This document shows positions 53,001-60,221 of a stretch of 64,000 nt of DNA, in pieces. Numbering within the stretch: the first letter of the stretch is position 1; each line of letters begins with the position of its first letter. The position numbers and the translations under genes are program-made. The notes below the pieces were generated by a model. That model worked only from the letters and a program-made list of their open reading frames with translations, did no database searches and was not told the origin of the DNA. This DNA comes from Streptomyces sp. NBC_01142 (lineage in GTDB: Bacteria; Actinomycetota; Actinomycetes; Streptomycetales; Streptomycetaceae). The stretch lies in contig NZ_JAPEOR010000001.1 of the NCBI RefSeq assembly GCF_026341125.1, positions 1,984,001 to 2,048,000 on the forward strand, in the 5' to 3' direction.

Positions 53001-53690
53001 GCGCTCCTGAGCAGCCTCGACCGGCACGACGAGGCCCTGGAGGTGCTGGCCACTGCCAGGGACGAGGCGTTCGGTCCGCTGGGACGGGACCGGCTCGCGG
53101 TGTCCTTCGTCCGACTCGACATCGCCCGCGGACGGTTCGCGGTGGCCGTGACACAGGTGCGGACGCTGTTGGAGAGCGGTCCCGACGACGAGCAGCTCCG
53201 CCATCTGCTCACCCGGGCCTACCAGAGCTGGATCAACTCCGGCGAGGACACTCCCGCCGCGGGGCGCATCGCCGAGGACTTCGCCCGGTGGACGGATCCC
53301 GAGACCGTCGGGAACCGCCGTCGGCTGGTCGTGTCGGCGACCCTGGCCCGCTACCAGGACCGCCCGGACGGGGCGCAGACCGCCGCGCTCGCGGGCGAGC
53401 TGCGAGAGCTGTGCCTGCAGGACCCCGGCAACGCGGAGGCCCGCTACCACCTTGCCTGCGCGCTGTACCGGCAGGCCTGGGAGATCCGCGAGCGGATCCG
53501 GGGCGCTGCGGGCCGACGGCGCCGGGAATTGGGCGAGGAGCTCGCCGAGATCCGCAAGGAGTGCGCGGGGCACTGCCTGGCACTCCTCGGCCCGGAATCC
53601 GCCGAGGCGGCTCCCGGGACGCTCACCGACGAGGAACGGCGCGAGCAGATCCGGCGGATCCTCAAAGACGTACGCCCTGATGACCTGTGA
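50064..53690 (+). CDS. Large TPR-like repeat protein
   Basis: A 1208-residue protein, the largest in the window. N-terminal TPR-like pairs (PYHVGLLYLRHGRPEAAVRWL; LSPVNHRIWAHLSLAYRGL) are followed by a middle region with long helices and a Pro/Ala linker near residue 500, then further repeats (LRLGRTTAARRRWSGML; ALAALLSSLDRHDEALEVLA; QVRTLLESGPDDEQLRHLL). It starts at ATG 50064 inside the TIR gene's stop (ATGA); a much longer open frame upstream in this frame overlaps the TIR gene and is not used. It may be the scaffold or sensor of the complex. Confidence 0.75.
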   Translation: MTSRRALENRPDVLWRMVGHLWSRLEEGERLTQGQLDAVVEGFFRIGVHPGTDPPTALRLLARAHRLDGSNPKHPYHVGLLYLRHGRPEAAVRWLTAAAALSPVNHRIWAHLSLAYRGLHEHRKDTPDYTGEDRARAEAIAGTVRAGRDDFDPEAAEPTLPLLRPGECRWTGIHDMAADGRLHGTTAERTRDVLAAELEGVAELAGRRRGGCAAFTVLAVQWMVYGYPTATVRRLAKRLPPDDGPATRMLDLVCDLLETDRGELPDRLAACLADRSLPDLLVALLHRRRLFWRPLRFPDLGAHAAAREFTDGDPARHEKALQSAWNALGAGPPEPMADVPNPSGPAEPEATGPDERLVMFEEVAARLTGVVDHALAHAKLLGRTTVGDEADFRRISGDKDVLTEMVDRLETSRKSWLEALQRFKDAEPTGLVMAFEDFRQRVEECEARFQKSPGSVRKVLDRKVGRNLAARQKEFGSAAPAPSEHALALEERLSDLEAQRPSAAPADGPAATGQRPSSPPPPADAGARERVAHALDAAERRLDDNFAEAWQTLDAYPARLRNGEAVTLLRAYLGGHQAEAELRLGRTTAARRRWSGMLTDDPLHPGVLRNLAVAHTSAGDLGPAAQAWSRYLEALYLRDMLAGDIRRGAADRAELHGVLAGSFGTAALYARSAPGAELDGDVRQIAPVLAGTGKVAITVAHLRLEELNHTLSHRSPTLLLGVGRSVGEAELAAARDRRTTAVEAAVRALPARVRDPFEKLCRQAVDEAHREASETNGRTRRPGDEAEEQAHMDWARGRILWKLRIAKGVMGADADWPLTEYSGDVIRNLRLIDELPLDAADEAVLRSAQQLGTPGDPKKFVERHNQLSELACRFALGQIFEASEESASGAATHDFPDRFRRIGRSWGRNSDAIPEEYADRLDDPTRLYQSSARSAFAILGSSGAPTDDRERGIVAAAVTGLERWVKRLPGATGPARALAALLSSLDRHDEALEVLATARDEAFGPLGRDRLAVSFVRLDIARGRFAVAVTQVRTLLESGPDDEQLRHLLTRAYQSWINSGEDTPAAGRIAEDFARWTDPETVGNRRRLVVSATLARYQDRPDGAQTAALAGELRELCLQDPGNAEARYHLACALYRQAWEIRERIRGAAGRRRRELGEELAEIRKECAGHCLALLGPESAEAAPGTLTDEERREQIRRILKDVRPDDL

Positions 53691-53867
53691 CGGACAGTTG
53701 TGTTCCGACGGTGACCGCGGCGTCGCGAGGCCCAGGCGTCCGCGACAAGCTGCTGGTGCCGCGTCCCGGGGCGGGGGTGGAGTTCGTGATCGTTTCCACC
53801 CTGTGGTCTCCGGCTGACCTCTTGTTGCTCTTCCGCGCCGGTGCGACAGCGGCCCGGTGGAACCGTG
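53691..53867. repeat. Gap with partial copy of rsgA leader region
   Basis: The stretch 53780-53818 is nearly the same as 54674-54713, the end of the rsgA leader ORF, differing at three positions and lacking one C. Just before it, 53762-53776 matches 54535-54549. So this gap holds a shortened copy of the rsgA upstream region with the middle part missing. It flanks the thioesterase gene on one side, the full copy on the other. Confidence 0.7.
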
Positions 53868-54293
53868 TCAGAGGCCGAACACGCCAGGGTCGGAGGCCAC
53901 AGCACGGAAGTACTCGCGCGGGTTGGCGACCAGCTTGCGTGCCTTCAGGTCGAGCAGACCGCCGACGTTGAAGACCTCGGCCACGAGAGTGTTGTCGTCC
54001 GTACGGTGGAACGTCTGCTCCACCCGGAACGACTTGCCCTCGCCGAAGATGAACGCGCAGGTGATGTCGACGTCGTCACCCGCGACCACCTCGCGGTGGT
54101 ACCGGATCGTGCTCTCCAGACTGACCGGGCCGACGCCCTTCGCCACCAGTGCGTTCTGCTCGATTCCGGCTGCCCGCAGCAACTCCCAGCGTGCGTGCTC
54201 CGCATGCTGCAGATACACATTTCCATTGAGGTGGCCCTGTGTATCGGTCTCGTAGCCGCGGACGGTAACCCTCACGGTAAACAGGTCTGCCAT
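53868..54293 (-). CDS. Hot-dog fold acyl-CoA thioesterase
   Basis: A 141-residue single-domain thioesterase. VRGYETDTQGHLNGNVYLQHAEHARWEL carries the catalytic Asp (DTQGHLN) and the helix of the 4-hydroxybenzoyl-CoA thioesterase class. AKGVGPVSLESTIRYHREVVAGDDVDI follows the class order. AAGGA lies close before ATG 54293. It may release a fatty or polyketide acid; no partner genes lie beside it. It is flanked by a duplicated sequence on both sides and might have been inserted here. Confidence 0.85.
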   Translation of the reverse strand: MADLFTVRVTVRGYETDTQGHLNGNVYLQHAEHARWELLRAAGIEQNALVAKGVGPVSLESTIRYHREVVAGDDVDITCAFIFGEGKSFRVEQTFHRTDDNTLVAEVFNVGGLLDLKARKLVANPREYFRAVASDPGVFGL

Positions 54294-54637
54294 TTCAATC
54301 CTTTCAACAGGGCACCCATCGAGCGCCCTGAGCAAGGTAACGGGCTACTTCCACCAGTGGGTTGATTTCGAGATTCCGGATCACTGCTCGTGGGTGACAG
54401 CGCTTGGCATGCGGTGAAAGCTCTGTCCGCCAGGGCGATCTGGCCATTCGTCAGCCCCGACCAGATGCGCGACGGCCCGCTCGGCCAAGGGGAGGGTGGG
54501 GCTGAGGCGGCGTCCGAATAAACGGGTGGCGTCGCGTCCCGGGGCGGGGTTATGGTTCCACCGGTCCGGGACGCGGTGATGTGTCGCTCCCGGAAGAACA
54601 CGTTGGTTCGTTGAGGAAACAGGAGGTGAGGACATTG
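54294..54637. promoter_or_regulatory. Region upstream of rsgA leader and thioesterase
   Basis: No gene can be supported in these 344 bases. A 9-bp inverted repeat, GCGTCCCGG (54534-54542) against CCGGGACGC (54566-54574), encloses TATGGT, a possible -10 element. It lies about 64 bases before the leader ORF. The thioesterase promoter must be at the left end. Confidence 0.4.
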
Positions 54638-54712
54638 ATGACTGTCACGGTGACGGGCGCTGCCCGCATTCAGGAGTTCATCATCGTTTCCACCCCTGTG
54701 GTCTCCGGCTGA
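54638..54712 (+). CDS. 24-codon leader ORF upstream of rsgA
   Basis: A short ORF starting MTVTVTGAARIQEF and ending IVSTPVVSG has a very strong ribosome-binding site (AGGAGGTGAG, 8 bases before ATG), stronger than that of rsgA itself. It stops 60 bases before the rsgA start. The composition (Val/Thr/Ile) does not suggest an amino-acid attenuator. Its translation may control folding of the hairpins before rsgA. It could also be a small protein in its own right. Confidence 0.55.
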   Translation: MTVTVTGAARIQEFIIVSTPVVSG

Positions 54713-54729
54713 CACCCACACACCTTCCG

Positions 54730-54775
54730 CGCGCCGAGCGCGCCGCCGGGGCCACCCTTCGAAGGGTTTCCCTTG
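54730..54775 (+). promoter_or_regulatory. Hairpins covering the rsgA ribosome-binding site
   Basis: GCGCGC-CGA-GCGCGC (about 54729-54743) can form a hairpin, and ACCCTTCGAAGGGT (54754-54767) is a perfect palindrome that includes the GAAGGG ribosome-binding site of rsgA. Pairing would hide the site. The TTG start follows at 54773. Seen: the repeats and their position. Inferred: translational control. Confidence 0.5.
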
Positions 54776-55936
54776 TTCCACGCTTCGCTCAACACCCCTT
54801 CCACTTCTGATGCCCAGCATGCCCTCGCCTCCTACGGCTGGGACGAAGGCTGGGCTGCCGAGTTCGCTCCGTACGCCGAGCAGGGGCTGGTGCCCGGCCG
54901 TGTCATACGGGTCGACCGTGGCCAGTGCGATGTCGTCACCCCGGACGGCACCGTGCGGGCCGATACCGAATTCGTTGTCCCGCGCGATCCGATGAAGGTC
55001 GTGTGCACGGGGGACTGGGTTGCTGTCGATCCGGCCGGCGATCCGCGGTATGTGCGGACGTTGCTGCCTCGACGCGCCGCCTTCGTGCGGTCGACCTCGT
55101 CCCAGCGGTCCGAAGGCCAGGTGCTGGCCACCAACATCGATCACATCGTCATCTGTGTGTCCCTCGCGGTCGAACTCGATCTCGGGCGGATCGAGCGGTT
55201 CCTCGCCCTCGCGATGTCCAGCTCGAGCGGGGATGCGCTGCTGCACAGGCCGGCATCCTCCTGGGAGAGCGGCGCGCAGCCGCTCGTCGTGCTCACCAAG
55301 GCCGACCTGGTGCCGGATCCGATCGGACTCTCGTACCTCGTCCAGGACGTGGAGACGACCGCGCCCGGAGTGCAGGTGCTGCCGGTCAGCTCGGAGACGG
55401 GTGAGGGCATCGAGGTACTCGCCGCGATCGTCTCCGGCGGGACGAGTGTGCTGCTCGGTGTCTCCGGTGCGGGCAAGTCGACCCTCGCCAACGCGCTGCT
55501 CGGGGAGGACGTGATGGATGTGCAGACCATCCGTGACGTCGATGGCAAGGGCCGGCACACCACGACGACCCGCAACCTTCTCGTCCTGCCGGGCGGGGGC
55601 GTCCTGATCGACACCCCCGGCCTGCGGGGCGTCGGCCTCTGGGACGCCGAGACCGGTGTGGGCCAGGTCTTCTCGGAAATCGAGGAACTCGCCGCACAGT
55701 GCCGTTTCCACGACTGCGGACACGGTGCGGAGCCGGGCTGCGCGGTGCTGGCCGCGATCGAGGACGGTTCGCTGCCGGAGCGCCGGCTGGAGAGCTACCG
55801 CAAGCTGCTGCGCGAGAACCAGCGCATCGTCGCGAAGACGGACGCACGGCTGCGGGCGGAAATCCGGCGAGACTGGAAGCAGAAGGGCGCGGAGGGCCGC
55901 GCGGCCCTGCAGGCGAAACGCGGCCGGGTCCGCTGA
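54773..55936 (+). CDS. rsgA: Ribosome small-subunit-dependent GTPase A
   Basis: A 387-residue circularly permuted GTPase. The OB fold (QGLVPGRVIRVDRGQCDVVTP) comes first, then G4 LTKADLV, G1 VSGAGKSTLANALLG and G3 DTPGLRGVGLW, the permuted order of RsgA. The zinc knuckle is CRFHDCGHGAEPGC. RsgA checks maturation of the 30S decoding centre. The start is TTG (54773), with GAAGGG six bases upstream; no ATG or GTG close by suits better. The C-terminal basic tail is typical. Confidence 0.93.
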   Translation: MFHASLNTPSTSDAQHALASYGWDEGWAAEFAPYAEQGLVPGRVIRVDRGQCDVVTPDGTVRADTEFVVPRDPMKVVCTGDWVAVDPAGDPRYVRTLLPRRAAFVRSTSSQRSEGQVLATNIDHIVICVSLAVELDLGRIERFLALAMSSSSGDALLHRPASSWESGAQPLVVLTKADLVPDPIGLSYLVQDVETTAPGVQVLPVSSETGEGIEVLAAIVSGGTSVLLGVSGAGKSTLANALLGEDVMDVQTIRDVDGKGRHTTTTRNLLVLPGGGVLIDTPGLRGVGLWDAETGVGQVFSEIEELAAQCRFHDCGHGAEPGCAVLAAIEDGSLPERRLESYRKLLRENQRIVAKTDARLRAEIRRDWKQKGAEGRAALQAKRGRVR

Positions 55937-55950
55937 CGGGGGGTGACGGC

Positions 55951-56026
55951 GCTCCCGGCCGAGGGGGCGGGCCCCTTCGGCCGGGAGCGTCCCGACGCGG
56001 GCGGCCCGGGCCGCCCGCGTCGGGAC
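55951..56026. terminator. Tandem hairpin terminators after rsgA
   Basis: Two hairpins lie back to back. The first, 55951-55988, has a perfect 12-bp stem (GCTCCCGGCCGA against TCGGCCGGGAGC). The second, 55989-56026, is a perfect 38-base palindrome without a loop. They start 15 bases after the rsgA stop and also stand at the 3' side of the convergent PPOX gene, though 178 bases away. Confidence 0.85.
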
Positions 56027-56203
56027 GGGCTGCGGCGGTCGTCCGGGCCGCGGGTGCCGTGCCCGTGAGTCCCGTGAGCCGGGGCCCGGCCCGGGCGCGC
56101 TCGTGGTCGGCCGGGTCCCGGGGAGGGGGTGGATCCCGGGGCAGGGTGGGTCCCGGGCTCACGGCCCGGGAGGAGGCGTCGGGCCCCTCCTGTTGCTCCG
56201 GGC

Positions 56204-56569
56204 CTACTCCAGGCCCCAGCTGTGGATCTTCTTCGGGTGGATGCGGATCAGTTCCTCGCTGAAGTGCGGACCCAGCTCGTGCGGACCCGTCAGCAGTTCC
56301 GCCTCGCCGCGGATGTCGATGCCGCGGACCTTCCACGGCCGGTGGCTCACGATGTCGTCCACGACCAGCGCCACCTTGGGATTCGCCTGCAGGTTGCGCC
56401 ACTTCTTCGTCGTGCCCAGGGCATAGCCGCCCACCAGGATCGTCCCGTCGTCCTGGGGGAAGAAGCCGACCGGGTTCGCCTGTGGCTGGCCCTTCGGGTC
56501 CACGGTCGCCAGCCGTCCCAGGCGCTGGGAGGTGAGGTACTCGCGCTCGGCCTCGCTGAATTCGGTCAT
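56204..56569 (-). CDS. PPOX-class (F420/FMN) oxidoreductase-like protein
   Basis: A 121-residue split-barrel protein. It begins FSEAEREYLTSQRLGRLATVDPKGQPQANPVGF, the typical first strands of PPOX-class F420-dependent enzymes, and contains TTKKWRNLQANPKVALVVDD and RGEAELLTG. These bind F420 or FMN; the substrate is not known. ATG 56569 is selected; 12 further residues upstream have no pattern. Confidence 0.88.
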   Translation of the reverse strand: MTEFSEAEREYLTSQRLGRLATVDPKGQPQANPVGFFPQDDGTILVGGYALGTTKKWRNLQANPKVALVVDDIVSHRPWKVRGIDIRGEAELLTGPHELGPHFSEELIRIHPKKIHSWGLE

Positions 56570-56695
56570 GGAGGCAGCCTCACACGCGTACCACGTCCGC
56601 CGCATCGGCTGCGGGACCCGGACGAGTCCTAGGACTTAGGGCCGATTCGGGCCGGTCGGCCCGGGAGACTCCGCGACGGGGCCGCGGCCGGAGCG

Positions 56696-57205
56696 TCAGC
56701 CCCAGATCACCGCACCCAGCCAAGCCCCCACGACCAGCAGACAGGCGAACAGCTCGACCAGCACACTCGTCCCCACCGCCCGCATCACCGCCCGGGTCGA
56801 GGCCACCGCCGGGCCGTGCCCGCCGAGCCGCCGCCGCTCGGAGCCGTAGATCCCCCCGATGAATCCGGGCACGGCGCCCACCACCGGCAGCAGGATGAAG
56901 CCGAGAACCGCTCCCGCGCCCGCGGACACCACCATCCGCCGGGTGATCCCCACCCCCCGGATCCGGCGCGGCGGAAGCAGCCACACCACCACCTGATCGA
57001 CCAGCAGCAGCACCGTCGAGCCCACCAGCAGCACCCAGGCCAGACCGGTCTGCTCGTGCAGCGACCACCAGAGCATCGCGGCCCACACCAGCCACCGCCC
57101 CGGAACACCGGGAACGAGCACCCCGAGCAGACCCAGCAGCATCACCAGGCCCACCATCAGGAGCTGCCACACGCCCATCTGCCAAGGGTGCAGGATGTGG
57201 ATCAT
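56696..57205 (-). CDS. DUF456 membrane protein
   Basis: A 169-residue membrane protein with about four hydrophobic segments: LLMVGLVMLLGLLGVLVPGVPG, WVLLVGSTVLLLVDQVVVWLL (in part), MVVSAGAGAVLGFILLPVVG and VLVELFACLLVVGAWLGAVIW. The GxVPGxPG and FIGGIYGSERRR parts mark DUF456, whose function is unknown. The ATG 57205 lies in the second half of a 17-base duplication which carries the stop of the upstream gene; a second ATG nine codons in is an alternative start. Confidence 0.85.
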   Translation of the reverse strand: MIHILHPWQMGVWQLLMVGLVMLLGLLGVLVPGVPGRWLVWAAMLWWSLHEQTGLAWVLLVGSTVLLLVDQVVVWLLPPRRIRGVGITRRMVVSAGAGAVLGFILLPVVGAVPGFIGGIYGSERRRLGGHGPAVASTRAVMRAVGTSVLVELFACLLVVGAWLGAVIWG

Positions 57206-57230
57206 TCCCGCAGTTGGATCATTCCCGCAG
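57199..57230. repeat. 17-bp tandem duplication at a stop/start junction
   Basis: GGATCATTCCCGCAG occurs at 57199-57213 and 57216-57230 (period 17). On the minus strand each copy carries the GAATGATCC word in which the TGA of the regulator gene and the ATG of the next gene overlap. The first copy on that strand ends the regulator; the second provides the start of the DUF456 gene. Confidence 0.8.
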
Positions 57231-58214
57231 GTCGCGCGTCACCCATCCCTTTGCGTACGCCTGCCAGCCGAGCTGCAGCCGGGTCGTCACACCCGTCAGT
57301 TCCATCAGCCCCTTCACCCGGCGCTGCACCGTCCGCAGCCCCAGGTCCAGCTGCTTGGCGACGCACGCGTCCGTCATTCCGGCGAGCAGCAGCGAAAGGA
57401 TGTCCAGATCGGTGACGTCGGGCCCCGGCGCCGCCTCCTCCGAGATCCCGCCCCTCGCGCCGAGCCGCAACGGCATCGCCTCCCGCCACACCGCCTCGAA
57501 CAGACCCATCAGGGACTCCAGCAGTCCGCTCGCGTGGACGACGAGTGCCGCGGGCTCGGCCCCGCGCCCCGTCAGGGGCACCATCGCCAGGGTGCGGTCC
57601 GCGACGACGAGCTTGGTCGGCACCCGGTCCACCACCCGGACCTGCTCGCCACGGCTCAGCGCCGAGGTCAGCTCGACGGTCCCGGCGGGCAGCGACAGCA
57701 CCTCGCGATCGAGCACCACGCGGTACGCCACCCCGCGCGTCGCCGCCTTCTCCTCCGCCTCGTCGTTGTCCATCGCGGTCACCGCGATCGGCTTGCCGGT
57801 GACCAGGGCGCAGACCTCGGACGTCGCCCCCAGCTGCAGCTGCAGGAAACGGTGCGCGACGGCCCGCGCGCCCGTCACCACCTCGACCAGATCGTGCACG
57901 GCAAGCTCGGCGGCCTCCGCCCGGTACTCCTCCGCGAGCAGCGCCGCCGCCAGCTCCGCCTGCTTCAGCTCATGACGCTGCTGCGTCAGCAGCGCGCCCA
58001 GTGCCACGCCGGGCGGGGCCGCCACCCAGCGTCCGGTGCCGGCCGAGGACTGCGCGGCAAGACCCTGCTGCTCCAGCCGCCGCAGCGTGCGTTCCGTGTC
58101 CGTCTCGGGCAGGGCGAGCCGGTGCGCCAGATCCGTGACCTCCGCCGCTCCGAGCGCGACGAGCGCGCGGTACGCCGACTCCTGCCTCTCGTCGAGACCT
58201 ATTGCTCCCAGCAC
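57219..58214 (-). CDS. TrmB/LuxR-type helix-turn-helix regulator
   Basis: A 331-residue regulator. The N-terminal wHTH resembles TrmB: LGAIGLDERQESAYRALVALG and LAHRLALPETDTERTLRRLEQQGL. The middle has EVVTGARAVAHRFLQLQLGA. The C-terminus is a LuxR-like HTH: TDLDILSLLLAGMTDACVAK and GLRTVQRRVKGLMELTG. No receiver domain. GTG 58214 is preferred: it gives the usual M-L-xAIGLD start and has GGGGAGGGG upstream; longer starts add 11-21 unmatched residues. The stop is nearly joined to the DUF456 gene. Confidence 0.85.
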   Translation of the reverse strand: MLGAIGLDERQESAYRALVALGAAEVTDLAHRLALPETDTERTLRRLEQQGLAAQSSAGTGRWVAAPPGVALGALLTQQRHELKQAELAAALLAEEYRAEAAELAVHDLVEVVTGARAVAHRFLQLQLGATSEVCALVTGKPIAVTAMDNDEAEEKAATRGVAYRVVLDREVLSLPAGTVELTSALSRGEQVRVVDRVPTKLVVADRTLAMVPLTGRGAEPAALVVHASGLLESLMGLFEAVWREAMPLRLGARGGISEEAAPGPDVTDLDILSLLLAGMTDACVAKQLDLGLRTVQRRVKGLMELTGVTTRLQLGWQAYAKGWVTRDLRE

Positions 58215-58439
58215 CTGGCCCCACCCCTCCCCGGACGTGCGCATCATCTTTCGGCCGTTGTGGCGGAAACGGGCCACGGCGTAAACCCGCCTCGCGACAT
58301 CATCCCTTCATCACCCCTCCCTCGGTCAACGTGGCGCCACCGCAGCATCAACCGCCCCCGGCACCAGTGCATTTCGCGCCTTGGTGACTTTTTCGGGATG
58401 CCTCGTTTTCGTACGGCCCGTGCGGTGGACAATAAGGGC

Positions 58440-60194
58440 ATGAGTCAGCAGGGGGAGAGGCCCTCCACCGAGGACGAATGGTGGAACCGGCTGTACGACG
58501 AGTCAGCCCCGGACACGGGTCCCGCCGTGACGGCGGGCGACACGCTCGACGACCGTTTCGACTCGGCGGTGGGCACGGTGGCCGCCCAGCACCCGCCCGA
58601 GCCGCCTGCGCCGGTCCAGCCGCCCGAGCCGCCTGCGCCGGTCCAGCCGCCCGAGCCACCGCAGCCGCCCGGCCCGCCCGGCCCGCCCGAGGCGGGTGAC
58701 CCTCGGGTCCCTCGCATCCCTCGGGTCCCGGGTGCTCCGGGCCGGGCGCGCCCGCGCGCCTGGTGGGGGTCGCCCCAGCCGTCCGCACCCCCCTCGCCCT
58801 CACCGGCGCCTCCGCGTCAACGCGCCCCGTGGGAACCCCCGCTGCCGCCCGCCCCGGACCCCCCACGCACGCCGAAGGCTCCACCCGGGCGAGTGCCGGT
58901 CCCGGACGGTGGGTTCGGCGCGGTTCCGCCGACGCAGCTCCCACGGCGATGCGGCGCCCGGCCCATCCCTTCGCGCGGCGCGCCGGACGAGGAACCCGAC
59001 CGTTCGGGCCCCGCGCCGGACGCGACGCCTCACGCCACCGCCGGGCCCCAGCCCCAGCCCCAGCCCGAGACCGCGCCCAGCTCCGACAGCGACCCCACCC
59101 CCACCCCCACCCCCGACAGCGACCCCGCTCCGACGCTCCCCCGCCCCGACGCCGGATACGTCGGGGGCGGCCCGCCCACCTACGACGCCGAGCCCACCGC
59201 GCTCCCCGCCGTCCGGCCGCAGGAGTTGGACGAGCTCGTCGCCGACACCGTGCTCGACGGGGCGCGTTACGGCACGTACACCCTGCGCGCCGCCTCCGTA
59301 CGCGGGGACTCCGCGCGCTACCGGGGTGAGCCGCGTCGCGACGCCCTGCTCACCGCCCGGTTCGGCAACGGGGACGCCGCGCTCGTCCTGGTCGCCGTCG
59401 CCAGTGGCGCCCGTGCCGCGGAAGCGGCGCATCTGGCCGCCGCCGACGCCTGCCGGTGGATCGGCGGGGCCGTCGGCCGCAGTCACGCCCGGCTCGCCGA
59501 GGACATAAGGGCAGGTCGCCGCGGTGACCTCAAGTCCGGGCTGCAGCGTCTCACCGACCGCTCCTTCGGCAAGCTCCGTGGCCGTGCCGCCGAGCTCGGC
59601 GTGGAGCCCGAGGAGTACACCGCGAACCTGCGCTGTCTGCTGCTCTCGGCCGACCCCGACTGCCGCACCCGCGTGTTCTTCGGCGTCGGCGGCGGCGGTC
59701 TCTTCCGCCTCCGCGACGGCGCCTGGCAGGACATCGAGCCCCGCGTCCCGGAGCCTTCCTCGGTGGCAGGAGAGCCCGTCGTGGGATACGGCTCCGCGCC
59801 CGGCGGAACGGCCGCCGTGACGCCCACCCCGACGCCTGCCCATCCCCTCGCCGGGATGCCCGCCGAACCTCTCTCCGAGACCCCCGACGGCGACCGGCTC
59901 ACCATGGACCTGGGGATCGCGACGTCCCCGTCCCCGTACATCGAGGCCCCACCCCCACCCCCCGCCGACCCCTTCCGCTTCCGTGCCTCCGTGGCCCGCC
60001 CGGGCGACACCCTGCTGCTGTGCAGCAGCGGACTCGCCGAGCCGCTGCGCGGTGAGCCGGCCCTCGCCGAGGAGCTCGCCGAGCGCTGGGCGCCCGCCGA
60101 ACCCCCGGGCCTGGCCACGTTCCTCACGGACACCCAGCTGAGAGTGAAGGGGTACGCCGATGACCGTACGGCTGTCGCAGTCTGGGAGGCGTAA
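58440..60194 (+). CDS. PP2C-like protein with proline-rich N-terminus
   Basis: A 584-residue protein. The first 280 residues are disordered and rich in Pro, Ala and Gln, with PPEPPAPVQ repeated in tandem. The second half resembles PP2C-type phosphatases in order (GARYGTYTLRAASVRGDSARYRGEPRRDALL; ALVLVAVASGARAAEAAHLAAADACRWIG; DTLLLCSSGLAEPL; DDRTAVAVWEA), but the metal-binding Asp-Gly pair of the first motif is changed, so activity is doubtful. An AAGGG stands close before ATG. It may be a pseudophosphatase that binds phospho-proteins. Confidence 0.75.
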   Translation: MSQQGERPSTEDEWWNRLYDESAPDTGPAVTAGDTLDDRFDSAVGTVAAQHPPEPPAPVQPPEPPAPVQPPEPPQPPGPPGPPEAGDPRVPRIPRVPGAPGRARPRAWWGSPQPSAPPSPSPAPPRQRAPWEPPLPPAPDPPRTPKAPPGRVPVPDGGFGAVPPTQLPRRCGARPIPSRGAPDEEPDRSGPAPDATPHATAGPQPQPQPETAPSSDSDPTPTPTPDSDPAPTLPRPDAGYVGGGPPTYDAEPTALPAVRPQELDELVADTVLDGARYGTYTLRAASVRGDSARYRGEPRRDALLTARFGNGDAALVLVAVASGARAAEAAHLAAADACRWIGGAVGRSHARLAEDIRAGRRGDLKSGLQRLTDRSFGKLRGRAAELGVEPEEYTANLRCLLLSADPDCRTRVFFGVGGGGLFRLRDGAWQDIEPRVPEPSSVAGEPVVGYGSAPGGTAAVTPTPTPAHPLAGMPAEPLSETPDGDRLTMDLGIATSPSPYIEAPPPPPADPFRFRASVARPGDTLLLCSSGLAEPLRGEPALAEELAERWAPAEPPGLATFLTDTQLRVKGYADDRTAVAVWEA

Positions 60195-60221
60195 CTCCGC
60201 CCCTCATGGGTTGATGGATCC

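Noticed and set aside
54381..54635. Minus-strand open frame of 84 codons between thioesterase and rsgA
   Set aside because: No start signals and no known pattern; it covers the likely rsgA promoter and the inverted repeat.
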